Below, piece after piece: positions 16,566-28,934 of a DNA stretch of 64,000 nucleotides (within the stretch, counting starts at the first letter, position 1; each line of letters opens with the position of its first letter). Source of the stretch: Didemnitutus sp047777955 (lineage in GTDB: Bacteria > Verrucomicrobiota > Verrucomicrobiia > Opitutales > Opitutaceae). The DNA lies in the NCBI RefSeq assembly GCF_047777955.1, contig NZ_CP180537.1, positions 1,922,001-1,986,000 on the forward strand, given 5' to 3'. A program made the translations under genes and the position numbers. Under the pieces are notes generated by a model. It had not been told where the DNA came from. It searched no databases and saw nothing but the letters and a program-made list of their open reading frames with translations.

Positions 16566-17809
16566 ATGCATTGGCTGCCGCTCGCGGTCGTCGTCCTCCT
16601 CCTGCTCCGCCTCGCCGCGCAACTCGCGCTCGAGGCGCTTAATCGCGCCGAGACGCGCCTGCACGGCGGCGTGCCGCCGGGGCGCTCGCGCCGATCATGG
16701 ACGACGCGACGTTCGCGCGGGCGGCGGACTACACGCTGGCGAAGAGCCGCTTCGCGTCGTTCGAGTTCGTCTACGACGCGCTCGTGCTCGTGGCCGTGCT
16801 CTTCAGCGGCGTGCTGCCGTGGCTGTGGGCGCGCTTCGACGCCCTGGCGCCGGGCGCGGCGTGGAGCGGCGCGCTGTTCCTCGTCGGGACATTCCTGCTG
16901 CTCAGCCTGCCCGGCCTGCCGCTGGAGTGGTGGGGGCAGTTCCGCCTCGAGGCGCGCTTCGGCTTCAACCAGAGCACGCTCGGCCTGTGGGTTACCGACC
17001 AGGTCAAGGGCTGGGCGCTCGGCCTCGCGCTCGGCTTCCCGCTCGCCTGGGCGCTGCTGAAGCTCGTGGCGTGGGTCGGCGCGGCGTGGTGGCTGTGGGG
17101 CTTCGCGCTGCTCTTCGGCTTCCAGCTCCTGATGCTCGTGCTCTATCCGAAGCTGATCCTGCCGCTCTTCAACAAACTGACGCCGCTCGCGGCGGGCGAG
17201 CAGCGCGACCGCCTGCTCGCGCTGGCGGACCGCACCGGCTTCCACGCGCAGGCGATCGAGGTGATGGACGGCTCGAAGCGCTCCGGCCACTCCAACGCCT
17301 TCTTCACCGGCTTCGGGCGCTTCCGCCGCATCGTGCTCTTCGACACCCTCATGGCGCAGCTGACGCAGCCGGAGCTCGAGGCGGTGCTCGCGCACGAGAT
17401 CGGCCACTACAAGCGCGGCCACATCCCGCAGCGGCTCGTCACCGGCGCGCTGCTCCAGCTCGGCGGCTTCGCCGCGATCGCGTGGCTGGTGCAGGCGCCG
17501 TGGTTCAACGCCGCCTTCGGGCTGCCGTCCGGCGCGCTCGCGCCGACGTTCCTGCTCTTCGCGCTGCTCGGCTCGCTCGCGACCTTCTGGTTCTCGCCGG
17601 TCGGCAACTGGATCTCGCGCAAGCACGAGTATGAGGCCGACGCCTTCGCCAAGGCCGCGCTGGGCTCCGCTGCGCCCATGGTCGGCGCGCTGCACAAGCT
17701 CGCGCAGAAAAACCTCTCCAACCTCACCCCGCACCCGCTCTACAGCGCCGTCTACTATTCGCACCCGACCATCGTCGAGCGCGAGCGCGCGCTGGCGCAG
17801 GGGCCTTAA
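16566..17809 (+). CDS. M48 family membrane metallopeptidase (Ste24-like, one frame break)
   Basis: This is a multi-spanning zinc protease of the CAAX-prenyl-protease-1 type. The catalytic HEIGHYKRGH motif is in the C-terminal half and the third ligand region is RKHEYEADAFA. Upstream are several hydrophobic segments and the conserved EWWGQFRLEARFGFN block. The first 40 residues (MHWLPLAVVVLLLLRL...) are in a different frame, which joins near 16678 by one extra G in a G run. The restored protein is about 414 residues, normal for the family. It probably performs membrane protein quality control. Confidence 0.88.
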
Positions 17810-17846
17810 GGCGCCGGCGGGAATCTTTCGGCGCGACGAGCGGTGC

Positions 17847-20522
<2,676 letters not shown>

Positions 20523-20532
20523 AGCGTCGAGA

Positions 20533-21771
20533 TCAGTTCTTCCACGTCAAACCGGCCGCGCACATCCACCGGCCAAAGGCGCGTTCGGAGAAGGTGCGGA
20601 GGTTGTTCCACGCGCGATGGCGCGTGAGATCGAGGGTGAACGTGGCGCGCGCAGAAAGACGGCGAGCGACGCCGACGGAGAAGAACGACTCCCAGTCATC
20701 GCGCACCGCGGGGTAATAGTCGCAGCGGTGGACCTTGGCGGTGCCGCGGGCGGACCACGCGGGGCTGGCCGCCCAGGTCAGGCTGACCTCCGCGCAGGAG
20801 TCGCGATAGGCGGACTTGCCCGTGCTGGACAGCCACTCGAAACGGGCGAGCCGTCCCGCGAGCGTGACGGAGGCAGCCGGTTTCGCCGTGAAACTGCCTT
20901 CGCACCAGAGCGAGGTGCGGTCGCGATCGGAGAACACGCGGGGATCGATCCGGCCGGAGTAGTGGCGAAAATCGGGGCCGGCCAGCAGGGCGATCGAGAG
21001 TTTGGGCGTGGGCGAGCCTTCCCAGCCGAACGCGAGGCGTTGGTAACGGTTGCTGTAGTCGAAGTCGCAGTTCGGGAGCGGCACGGTGGCCTGGACCTGC
21101 CGCCCGGTGCGCGCGCCGACCAGCCAGAGCGAGGCGGCGTTTTGCCGCCAGCCGACATCGAGGCCGGCCTGCAGGTCCGAGCGGTTGGCGAACGGCACGT
21201 TGGCCGCGTCGACGTCCGTGCGGTAGTCGTAGTCGAGCCAGGAGATGGAACCGCGGACGACGCCGTGGGCGAAGGTCGTCTGGGTCTGCGCCTTGAGCCG
21301 GTGTTGCCACTGCCGGCGGCGCTCGCGCCACAAGGCGACGGCGTTGGCGTTGGCGGCGGCGGTGGACCGCAGCGTCGAACGCGAGCCGTCGACGAAGAGC
21401 GAGGAGGCGTCCCAGGTGGTCTGCCACTCGCCGCTGGATTGCTGCCCGGCGAAAGCGAAGCGGTGCGTGGTGAAATTCTCGCTGCTCCAGTGGGAGAAAT
21501 CCTGCCGCTCGCCGGCATAGGCGAGTTTGCAGGTGCGCGCCTCGCCGGGGCGGCCGGCGAGGAGGGCGAATCCGGCGGACACGGAAGTCGTGAACGACTC
21601 GGCATCGCCGAGCAGTGCGGCCGAAGTGCCCTCCGTGCCGATCGGATTCGAATCCCAACCGAGTCGCACCTGCGCGGTGGTTTCGCCGAGGCGCAGCGCG
21701 GACGCCTCAGTGGCGTGCGAGAGCGGGAGCAGGAGCGGAAATGCGAGGAGCAGCAGCGGAGCGCTTTTCAT
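20533..21771 (-). CDS. Putative outer-membrane beta-barrel protein
   Basis: This 412-residue protein starts with a clear signal peptide (MKSAPLLLLAFPLLLPLSHA). It then shows alternating polar/hydrophobic strands rich in aromatic residues and ends with WMCAAGLTWKN, in the style of outer-membrane barrels. I recognise no named domain. Its ATG overlaps the stop of the upstream chemoreceptor by four bases (ATGA), and the histidine kinase follows within 10 bases, so it is a fixed part of a sensory operon. Motifs such as ETTAQVRLGWDSNPIGTEG resemble barrel proteins that start with a surface-exposed loop. Confidence 0.6.
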   Translation of the reverse strand: MKSAPLLLLAFPLLLPLSHATEASALRLGETTAQVRLGWDSNPIGTEGTSAALLGDAESFTTSVSAGFALLAGRPGEARTCKLAYAGERQDFSHWSSENFTTHRFAFAGQQSSGEWQTTWDASSLFVDGSRSTLRSTAAANANAVALWRERRRQWQHRLKAQTQTTFAHGVVRGSISWLDYDYRTDVDAANVPFANRSDLQAGLDVGWRQNAASLWLVGARTGRQVQATVPLPNCDFDYSNRYQRLAFGWEGSPTPKLSIALLAGPDFRHYSGRIDPRVFSDRDRTSLWCEGSFTAKPAASVTLAGRLARFEWLSSTGKSAYRDSCAEVSLTWAASPAWSARGTAKVHRCDYYPAVRDDWESFFSVGVARRLSARATFTLDLTRHRAWNNLRTFSERAFGRWMCAAGLTWKN

Positions 21772-23323
21772 GCGAGGGAGGGTGGGATGGGAAGGGGGAC
21801 CGCGGTGGGCGTGGCGACGGCGCGGGTGGAGCCGTTCACGAGTGCCTGCAGGTCTTGAATGGCGGACGACAGCGTCTGCGCTTGGGCGCCGAGCTCCTCG
21901 GCGGCGGCGGCGCTTTCCTCGGCGGCGGCGGCGTTGGTCTGCACCACGCGGTCCATCTCGCGGTTGGCCGTGTTGATCTGCTGCACCCCTGGTTCTGCTC
22001 GCGGCTGGCGGTGGCCACTTCGGCGACGAGTTCGTCGACGCTGCGGACCTTTTCCACGATCTCGACGAGGCGGTTGCTCACCAGCTCGCTGATCTGCACG
22101 CCTTGCGACGTCTTGGTGATGGCGCCTTCGATCTTGGCGGCGGTTTCGCGGGCGGCGACGGCGGAGCGCTGGGCGAGGGCACGGACTTCCTCGGCGACGA
22201 CGGAGAAGCCGGCTCCGGCCTCCCCGGCGCGCGCGGCCTCGACGGCGGCGTTGAGAGCGAGGATGTTCGTCTGGAACGCGATCTCGTCGATCGTCTGGAT
22301 GATTTTGGCGATGTCGTCGCTGGCGCGCTTGATGTCGGCCATCGCGGTGCTCATTGCCCGGAGGTCCGTTGCGCCGGCGTCGGCGGCGCTGCGGGCGCTG
22401 CGGGCGAGGTGATTGGCCTGCGTGGCGCCGTCGGCGTTGCGCTTGGTCATCGAGGACATCTCCTCGAGGGCGGCGCTGGTCTCCTCGAGGGAGGCGGCTT
22501 GATCGCTGGCGCCGCGGGCGAGCGATTGACTGGCGGTGGAGACTTGTCCGGCGGCGGAGGTGATCTGATCGGCGCCGCGGACGAGTTCGCTGATCACGCG
22601 GCGGATCGAGCGGCCGGTGGACTCGGCGATCCAGATCGCGGCGGCGATCGTGGCGACGAGCACGGCGGTGAAGAGTCCGAGCGTGAACCAGAGGTAGCGG
22701 CGGCCACCCGCTTCGACGTCGGCGCGGAGTTGCGCGAGCTCCGCTTCGACATTGTCGATGTAGACGCCGGTGCCGACGAGGAAGTCGGTGCCGGGAATGG
22801 GCGCGGAGTAGGCGAGCTTCGGTTGAATGCCCTTACCTTCCTTTTCGAACTTGTAGCGCACGAATCCGCCGCCCTTTTTCGCGGCATTGACGAGGTCCTC
22901 GACGAAACGCGTGCCGTTGGCGTCGATCTGGTCGATGAAGTTCTTCCCGTTACCGGCCTTGTTGATCGGAACGTTGATGCGATTGCCGGCGAGATCGTAA
23001 GCGAAGAAATAGCCGGACCGGTCTTCGAAGAAGCGGATGCGGTCGGTTTCGGCCACGATGGCGGCAATCTTCTCTTCGCGGGTGGCGAGGGGAGCCACGC
23101 GGGCGGCGAGGGTGGTCGCTTCGATCGCCACGGCGGCGCGGATCAGGTCCGAGTGGCCGCCGATCGCCTCGCTGGCGAAGCGGGGGAAGATCACCGCCTC
23201 GCTGATCTGCTGTTTCGTGTAGAGGTTGGCGAGTTGCAGTGCCACGGCGCCGATCAAGAACAGGAGCGGCAGCAGCAGGAGCTTGCGGCGGAGACTGGTG
23301 CGATGTGCGGAAGTCGGGAGCAT
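21768..23323 (-). CDS. Methyl-accepting chemotaxis protein with single Cache sensor (one frame break)
   Basis: The N-terminal TM (LLLLPLLFLIGAVALQLA) is followed by a single-Cache ligand domain with FFEDRSGYFFAYDLAGNRINVPIN and KLAYSAPIPGTDFLVGTGVYID. A second TM (LGLFTAVLVATIAAAIW) and the MCP signalling domain follow; the hairpin tip reads IDEIAFQTNILALNAAVEAARAGEAGAGFSVVAEEVR, the CheA/CheW contact. The last 70 residues are in another frame, joined near 21990 by one extra G (NQGVQQINTANREMDRV). No che genes are adjacent. Its stop overlaps the next start. Confidence 0.92.
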
Positions 23324-23502
23324 GGTGCGGCGAGGTGGGGCGCGCCGCGAGGAGCGGCGTTGCTGACCTCTTTTCATTCGGCCGTCCGGGGGAACGTCCT
23401 GAGCGTCGTTAGTTCAATCCTGCGCGTTTCTTGTCCGTTGTGGCGCCGCGACGGGGTGCGAAAGGGGGTCGACCTGCTCCGGGATTCGCGTTCTCTGTTC
23501 GC

Positions 23503-24414
23503 ATGCTCTCACTCCGGCTTCACCGTTATCTTGTGCTCGGCCTGCTGTTGTCGGTCTCCGCGGCGATCGCATCCGCCCTCACCGTCGGCGCCTACAACGT
23601 CGAGAACTACACCCTCGCCGACCGCATGGTCGACGGCGTCTACCGCAAGGCCTACCCGAAGCCCGAGGCGGAGAAGCAGGCGCTGCGCGAGTCCATCCGC
23701 GGCTTCGCGCCCGACATCCTTGCGCTCGAGGAGATGGGCGGGCCGCCCTTCCTCGCCGAGCTCCAGGCCGACCTCAAGGCCGCCGGCCTCGACTACCCGC
23801 ACGCCACCGTGCTGGAGGCGGCGGACAACGACCGGCACGTCGCGATCCTCTCCAAGCTCCCGTTCAAGGACGTGCGCCGCCACACGCAGGTCGGGTTCAA
23901 GTATTTCGGCCAGCCCGACCTGGTGAAGCGCGGCGTGCTCGAAGTGACGTTCGCCACGACCGCGGGCGACCTGACGGTTTTCGTCATCCACCTGAAGAGC
24001 AAGCGCACCGAGCGGAAGGACGATCCCGAGAGCACGCTGCAGCGCGAGCTGGAGGCCACGGCCGTGCGCGACCTCGTGCTGGCGCGCTTCCCGGACCCGA
24101 AGCAGGCCAAGTTCATCGTTTGCGGCGATTGGAACGACACCCGCCGCAGCAAGCCCGTGCGTTCGCTCCTGAAGCGCGGCGACACCGAACTGGGCGAGCT
24201 CCTGCGCGCCTACGATTCGCGCGGCGAGACGTGGACGCATTTCTACCGCGCGGAGGAATCCTACACGCGCATCGACTACCTGCTCGCCTCCCCGGGTCTG
24301 CTGCCCTTCGTCGGCCACAAGGGCACGGCGAAGATCCACGACGGTCCCGGCGTGCGCGAGGCCAGCGACCACCGCCCGGTCTACGTGGAGCTCAAGCTCG
24401 CGCCCGCGCCGTGA
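23503..24414 (+). CDS. Secreted endonuclease/exonuclease/phosphatase family protein
   Basis: This 303-residue protein has a signal peptide (LVLGLLLSVSAAIASA). The EEP fold follows: AYNVENYTLAD with the metal-binding Asn, LALEEMGG with the catalytic Glu, VIHLKS, CGDWNDTR (the D-x-N pair) and the terminal SDHRPVYVEL. The EEP superfamily covers DNases, phosphodiesterases and lipid phosphatases. The export signal suggests a periplasmic or extracellular nuclease or phosphatase. A 179-base promoter region separates it from the divergent chemoreceptor gene. Confidence 0.88.
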   Translation: MLSLRLHRYLVLGLLLSVSAAIASALTVGAYNVENYTLADRMVDGVYRKAYPKPEAEKQALRESIRGFAPDILALEEMGGPPFLAELQADLKAAGLDYPHATVLEAADNDRHVAILSKLPFKDVRRHTQVGFKYFGQPDLVKRGVLEVTFATTAGDLTVFVIHLKSKRTERKDDPESTLQRELEATAVRDLVLARFPDPKQAKFIVCGDWNDTRRSKPVRSLLKRGDTELGELLRAYDSRGETWTHFYRAEESYTRIDYLLASPGLLPFVGHKGTAKIHDGPGVREASDHRPVYVELKLAPAP

Positions 24415-24424
24415 CGCGCGCCGC

Positions 24425-25098
24425 CTAGCCGCCGAGCGCGCGGAACGCCTCGCGCCACACGCGCGGGCCGTCGCGCTCGATCACGTCGCCGTGCCCGGGC
24501 ACGATGCGCTCGAAGTCCCAGGCCGCCACCGCCCGCACCGAGGCGATGAACGCCGCGCGGTCGCGGACGTGCAGGCGGCCGAAGCGCGACTGGCGCGGCG
24601 GCGCGCCGCCGATGTCCGCCGCCCACGAGACGAAGCGCGCGAGCGCGCCGCGGGGTGACGGCACGTTGAAGAGCGCGTCGGCGAGCAGCAGGGTGCGCGA
24701 GGCGCGGTGCAGGAAAACCTGCTCCTGCACCTTCGGCATGCCCTCGATCATCTGCCAGGCGAAGCCGGCGAGCTCCGGCGTCCCGGCCGTGATTTCCACC
24801 AGCGGCCAGTCCGGATGCTCGGCCATCACGCCGGCGCTGCCGAGGAAGCGCGCGGCCGGGAAGGCCCGGAAATACTGCGGATAAAAAGGTCGTGGAAGCG
24901 GCTCGGCACGACGAACGCGCTGATCTCGCCCAGCGCGCGGAGCGCGGCGATGGTGGGCGGCGAGGCCCGCAGCGGCGAGAAGACGACCAGCCGTCCGTCC
25001 GCGGCCCGCGCGACCGCGAGCCGGCGCCCGACGGGCAGGCCCGCCAGCACGAGCGGTTGCGCGTCCGTCCAGAGTTGATCGGGGTGCAGCGGGTGCAT
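24425..25098 (-). CDS. DUF4336-like (metallo-beta-lactamase-fold related) protein (one frame break)
   Basis: This protein resembles DUF4336: the N-terminal half has LPVGRRLAVARAADGRLVVFSPL and FVVPSRFHDLFYPQYFRAFPAARF, and the C-terminal half has TLLLADALFNV and the histidine motif IVPGHGDVI. The halves join near 24890 by adding one T to the run GACCTTTTT. The fold is related to metallo-beta-lactamases, but several metal ligands of true hydrolases are absent. About 225 residues after repair. Function unknown. Confidence 0.65.
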
Positions 25099-25137
25099 GC
25101 CGGCAGCGTCGGCGCGCCGCGCTTCCGCCGCAAGCCG

Positions 25138-25604
25138 TCACTCGGCCGGCGCCCGCGCCCGCCGGGCCGCAAGCGCGATGGGCACGCCGACGAGGAAGGT
25201 GTGCACGGCCAGGCCCGTGGTCACGACCAGCGGCGCGAACGAGACGGGGCGGGGAAGGCGGACAGCGGCAGCACGACGAGATTCATCAGCCAGTAGATCA
25301 GGAAGCCGTAGAGGGCGCCCCAGAGGAAGGCGCGGCGGGTGAGCGCGGGGAAACGTCCACTGGCGGCGTGGAAGGCGAAGGCGAAGGCCAGGGCGATGAG
25401 GAAGTGCAGCGCGAGTCCGAGCGCGGCCACCGGCGCTCCGCCCTCGAACGCCCGGGCGCCGAGCAGGCCGCTGGCGACCGATTGCAGGACGCGCGTCGGC
25501 GCGACGCCGCGCCAGGCGGAGAAGCCGACGGCGTAGGCGATGTCGCACAGGCCGGCGATCAGGCCGCCGAGGAGCATGGTCCGGATGCCGCGGGAAAGGC
25601 GCAT
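25138..25604 (-). CDS. Small integral membrane protein (DUF1440/YagU-like, one frame break)
   Basis: The protein is about 155 residues with four predicted membrane helices. It starts MRLSRGIRTMLLGGLIAGLCD and includes HFLIALAFAFAFHAASGRFPAL and GALYGFLIYWLMNLVVLPLS. The last helix (LVVTTGLAVHTFLVGVPIALA) is in another frame, joined near 25250 by one base. The G-x-x-AG-x-x-D start and central HF resemble YagU/DUF1440 proteins, of unknown role. It lies next to galK but shows no clear functional tie. Confidence 0.6.
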
Positions 25605-25686
25605 GGCGGCAGTGCAGCGCGACCGGCACGGCCCGGCAAGCGTCCTGCGACGACCATGGGGATTTCGCGCGCGGAACGCGCGGGGC

Positions 25687-26844
25687 TTACGGCCGGGGCA
25701 GCAGGCGCGCGCCGTCGGCGGTGTGCAGCTCGATGATCTCGGGGCGCGGGTGACCGCGCGCGGCGTGCTGCGCGGCGATGTCGGCCGCGCGGGCTGCGGT
25801 GAAGCTGCGGTCGGTGAGCGCCATCACGGCGCCGCCGAAGCCGCCGCCGGTAAGCCGGGCGCCGTAGACGCCGGGCGCGGCGGTGAGCAGCTCGACCAGC
25901 GAGTCGAGCGTGGGCGTGCTGTTCTCGAAAAGGTCGCGCGAGCTGCGGTGCGACGCCGCGAGGAGCGCGCCGACGGTCTGCAGGTCGCCGGTGCCGAGCG
26001 CGCGGACGACTGCGGCGACGCGCTCGTTTTCCTCGATGACGTGGCGGGCGCGCGCCGCCGTCTTCGGCGGCAGGCCGGCGGCCCGGGCGTTGAAGTCGGC
26101 CGGCGCGACCTCGGTGAGCCAAGTGGCGCCGAGCGCGGTCGCCGCGTCCTGGCACTCCCGGTGGCGGGTGGAGTAGAGGCCGTCGACCAGCGCGTGCTTT
26201 TCCAGGGTGTTGAAGACCCAGAGGCTGACGTCGCTCGGCAGGGGTAGGAGGTAGAACGCGGGGCCGCGGCAGTCGATGTGCACCAGCTGGCCGGCGCGGC
26301 CGAAGGCGCTCGTGCCCTGGTCGAGGATGCCGCAGGGCACGCCGACATGGATGTTCTCGGCGTGGCGGCCGATCGCGGCCAGGGTCGCGGGCGCGGGGGC
26401 GGGGACGCCGGTGAGATCGAGCAGCGCGAGCGCCGTGGCCAGCTCGAGGGCGGCGCTGCTGGAGAGGCCCGCCCCGGTGGGCAGGTCGGAGCCGACGAGC
26501 AGGTCGAAGGCGTCCGGCGCCGGCAGGTTGAAGTCGCGCAGGCTCTGCCAGACGCCGCGCGGGTAGTTGATCCAGGCCTCGGCGCCGGAGAGCTTGGTGG
26601 TGTTCGCGGCGGGGAGCTCGACGGCCTGGCCGTCGAGGCCGGAGGCGAAGCGCAGGCGGCCTGGCGCGTTTGCGGGGGCGGCGGCGACCCAGACGTAGCG
26701 GTCGATGGCGGCGCCGATCACGGCCCCGCCGTTGTAGTCGGTGTGGTTGCCGATGAATTCGATTCGTCCGGGGGCCCGGGCGATCACCTGCGGCGTGCGG
26801 CCGTAGCGTTGGCGGAAATTCTCACTCAGGATGCGCTCGTTCAT
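25687..26844 (-). CDS. galK: Galactokinase
   Basis: This 385-residue GHMP kinase phosphorylates galactose at C1 in the Leloir pathway. It shows the galactokinase signature GRIEFIGNHTDYNGG near residue 27 (GRVNLIGEHTDYN-type, here with Phe-Ile-Gly-Asn), the ATP loop LPTGAGLSSSAALELA near residue 130, and GARLTGGGFGGAVMAL near the C-terminus. No other gal genes are adjacent. Galactose from pectin side chains (galactan) is a plausible source, though the main pectin locus is 18 kb away. Confidence 0.93.
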   Translation of the reverse strand: MNERILSENFRQRYGRTPQVIARAPGRIEFIGNHTDYNGGAVIGAAIDRYVWVAAAPANAPGRLRFASGLDGQAVELPAANTTKLSGAEAWINYPRGVWQSLRDFNLPAPDAFDLLVGSDLPTGAGLSSSAALELATALALLDLTGVPAPAPATLAAIGRHAENIHVGVPCGILDQGTSAFGRAGQLVHIDCRGPAFYLLPLPSDVSLWVFNTLEKHALVDGLYSTRHRECQDAATALGATWLTEVAPADFNARAAGLPPKTAARARHVIEENERVAAVVRALGTGDLQTVGALLAASHRSSRDLFENSTPTLDSLVELLTAAPGVYGARLTGGGFGGAVMALTDRSFTAARAADIAAQHAARGHPRPEIIELHTADGARLLPRP

Positions 26845-26953
26845 CGGCAGGACCAGCAAACTGGCCGGGGCAACGCTGGCCAGAGCGAACTGCGTCACTC
26901 CGCGGCGGCGCGAGCGGGCGCCGGGCGGCGGCGGGATTTTCGCAAAAAACCTC

Positions 26954-26983
26954 TTGGCAAACGCGCGCCGCTCCACCTACTTT
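26954..26983 (+). promoter_or_regulatory. Promoter of tRNA-Tyr
   Basis: TTGGCA (26954-26959) and TACTTT (26978-26983) are separated by 18 bases, with the tRNA beginning 14 bases downstream. Confidence 0.6.
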
Positions 26984-26996
26984 GGCCCTTCGCGCT

Positions 26997-27083
26997 GGTG
27001 GAATAGCGAAGTGGCCAAACGCGACTGACTGTAAATCAGTTGGACTCCGTCCTTCGGTGGTTCGAATCCACCTTCCACCACCA
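26997..27083 (+). tRNA. tRNA-Tyr (anticodon GTA)
   Basis: This is a class II tRNA of 87 nt. Acceptor GGTGGAA pairs with TTCCACC and the anticodon stem CTGA/TCAG surrounds CTGTAAA, giving GTA. A long variable arm (around GGACTCCGTCC), a T arm GGTGG-TTCGAAT-CCACC and an encoded CCA are present. Confidence 0.97.
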
Positions 27084-27092
27084 CTTTCGAGA

Positions 27093-27120
27093 CCCGCAGC
27101 CGGCGACGGCTGCGGGTTTT
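27093..27120 (+). terminator. Intrinsic terminator of tRNA-Tyr
   Basis: A perfect 10-bp stem, CCCGCAGCCG (27093-27102) and CGGCTGCGGG (27107-27116), closes a GCGA tetraloop and is followed by TTTT. It begins 10 bases after the tRNA. Confidence 0.9.
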
Positions 27121-27140
27121 GCGTTTCCTCGGCGCGCGGG

Positions 27141-27857
27141 TCAGAGCACGCCGGCCTGGCGGAAGCTGTAGAAACCGGCGCCGCGCGGGTCGGCGGCGGC
27201 GCGGCCGAGGACGACGTGGTCGAGCAAGTCGATGTCCACGGCGCGGGCGGCGTCGCGGAGCTGGCGGGTGAGCTGGACGTCCGCCGCGCTGGGCGCCGGG
27301 TCGCCGCTGGGGTGGTTGTGCGCGCAGATGATGGCGGTGGCGCCGTGGCGGATGGCCTCGCGGAAAACCTCGCGCGGGTGGGCGAGGCTGCTGGTGGCGG
27401 TGCCGGAGGTGATCTCGACCTGCTTCATCAGGCGGTTTTTCCGGTTCAGACAGAGGACCCAGAATTTCTCGACCTGGAGGCCGGCGTAGTGCGGCGCGAG
27501 GTGGTCGCGCACGAGTTCGGGGCGATTGAGGAGGGGATCCGTCTCGCCGGTGTCGGCCAGCACGCGGCGGGCGACTTCCATCACGGCGATGAGCTGGAGG
27601 GCCTTGACGCGGCCGATGCCCTTGAGGCGGCGGAAGTCGGCCTCGCTCCACGTGACGAGGGTGCGGAGCGAGCCGGCGTCGGTCACGAGCTGGCGGGCGA
27701 TGGCGAGGACGTTGTTGCCCTTGCCGCCGCTGCGGAGCAGCAGGGCGAGCAGTTCGCTGTCGCTGAGGGCGGCCGGGCCGAGCTTCTGCAGCCGCTCCTG
27801 CGGGCGGTCGGAGACCGCGAGATCCTGGACGCGGAGGGGCGGGTAGGGATCGCTCAT
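27141..27857 (-). CDS. radC: RadC family JAB-domain protein
   Basis: This 238-residue protein has the RadC architecture: an N-terminal RPQERLQKLGPAALSDSELLALLLRSG, a helix-hairpin-helix (LKGIGRVKALQLIAVMEVARR), and a JAB/MPN metalloprotease-like domain with HNHPSGDPAPSAAD, the JAMM zinc motif, near residue 185. RadC proteins were named for DNA repair, but their true role is uncertain. The start is the ATG at 27857; no ribosome-binding site is seen. Confidence 0.92.
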   Translation of the reverse strand: MSDPYPPLRVQDLAVSDRPQERLQKLGPAALSDSELLALLLRSGGKGNNVLAIARQLVTDAGSLRTLVTWSEADFRRLKGIGRVKALQLIAVMEVARRVLADTGETDPLLNRPELVRDHLAPHYAGLQVEKFWVLCLNRKNRLMKQVEITSGTATSSLAHPREVFREAIRHGATAIICAHNHPSGDPAPSAADVQLTRQLRDAARAVDIDLLDHVVLGRAAADPRGAGFYSFRQAGVL

Positions 27858-27899
27858 GGGGCCAGGCGCTTCGCCCGCGGCCCCACGAGCAGTGCGCAC

Positions 27900-28934
27900 T
27901 CAGTAGTGCTTCACGTAGCCGTTGCGTCGGAGTTTCTCGAGCCAGCGCTCCTGCGCTTGGCGGGCGTATTGCTGGACGAGCATGCGCTCGATCTGGTCGC
28001 GGACCTCGTCGAGCGGCTGGATGCCGGCGAACTTGCGCTCCTCGACGTAGAGGAGGAAGGCGCCCTCGGGCATCACGAGCAGCTGGCTCGTCTGGCCCTT
28101 GTCCATGGTGAAGATGACGTCGGCGAATTCCTTGCGCAGGTCGGACTTGCGCTGCCAGCCCCAGTCGCCGCCCTTGGTGCGGCGCGGGTCCTGCGAGTAG
28201 AGGCGCGCGAGGTCGATGAAGCTGGCGCCGGCCTTGAGCTGGTCGAGGACGGGCTGGGCCTTCTCGCGGAGCGCGGCGTCGGTCTCTCCCTCGGCGCGGT
28301 TGAACTGGATGATGCGCAGGTGGACCTGGTCCTCCTGGTAGAACCGCTCCTTGTTCTCGTCGTAGAAGGTCTGGATCTTGACCGGGGAAACCTGGGTGGC
28401 GGACTTGCGCTGCTGCTGGCGCATGTAACCGTAGATCATGTCCTCCTCGACCTCCTTGCGGTAATCCTTCTGCGAGATGCCGCGGCCGCGGAGGTAGGCG
28501 AGATACTTGGAGCGGTCGCCCTCGAACTGCGTGGCGATGATCTCGGCGATCTGGTTGTCGACGAAGCTGGCCGGGACCCGGCGCTTCTCGTCCTTGTAGA
28601 ATTCCTTCACGATCAGCACGCGGTCGATGAGGTCCTGGACGATCGAGTCCTGCAGCGCGGTGATCTTCTCGTTGAATTCGCGTTCGTTGCGGCTCTCGCG
28701 CTGGACCTGCGGCAGCAGCGGGGCGATCTCGCGGCGGATGTCGTCGACGGTGATGACCTTTTCCTCGACGACGGCGGCGATGCCGTTGGCGAACTGAAGA
28801 TTCAGTTTGTCGGCGACGGCCTTCTCGGCGTTTTCCGGAACCGGTTTGGCCTGCGCGCGGACGAGATTCGGGAGGGCTGCCGTCGCGCTCAGGGCGAAAA
28901 AGGCGGAGGCGACACGGAGGCTGCGGAACGTCAT
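27900..28934 (-). CDS. SurA-like periplasmic peptidyl-prolyl isomerase
   Basis: The 344-residue protein has a signal peptide (cut near LVRAQA). A SurA-type chaperone N-domain follows (NGIAAVVEEKVITVDDIRREI, and VDNQIAEIIATQFEGD). A parvulin/PpiC-like domain with VHLRIIQF and DLARLYSQDPRRTKGGDWGW lies near residues 205-300. It probably escorts outer-membrane proteins such as the TonB receptors encoded here. Its start overlaps the mfd stop by four bases (ATGA), so it is cotranscribed with mfd. Confidence 0.9.
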   Translation of the reverse strand: MTFRSLRVASAFFALSATAALPNLVRAQAKPVPENAEKAVADKLNLQFANGIAAVVEEKVITVDDIRREIAPLLPQVQRESRNEREFNEKITALQDSIVQDLIDRVLIVKEFYKDEKRRVPASFVDNQIAEIIATQFEGDRSKYLAYLRGRGISQKDYRKEVEEDMIYGYMRQQQRKSATQVSPVKIQTFYDENKERFYQEDQVHLRIIQFNRAEGETDAALREKAQPVLDQLKAGASFIDLARLYSQDPRRTKGGDWGWQRKSDLRKEFADVIFTMDKGQTSQLLVMPEGAFLLYVEERKFAGIQPLDEVRDQIERMLVQQYARQAQERWLEKLRRNGYVKHY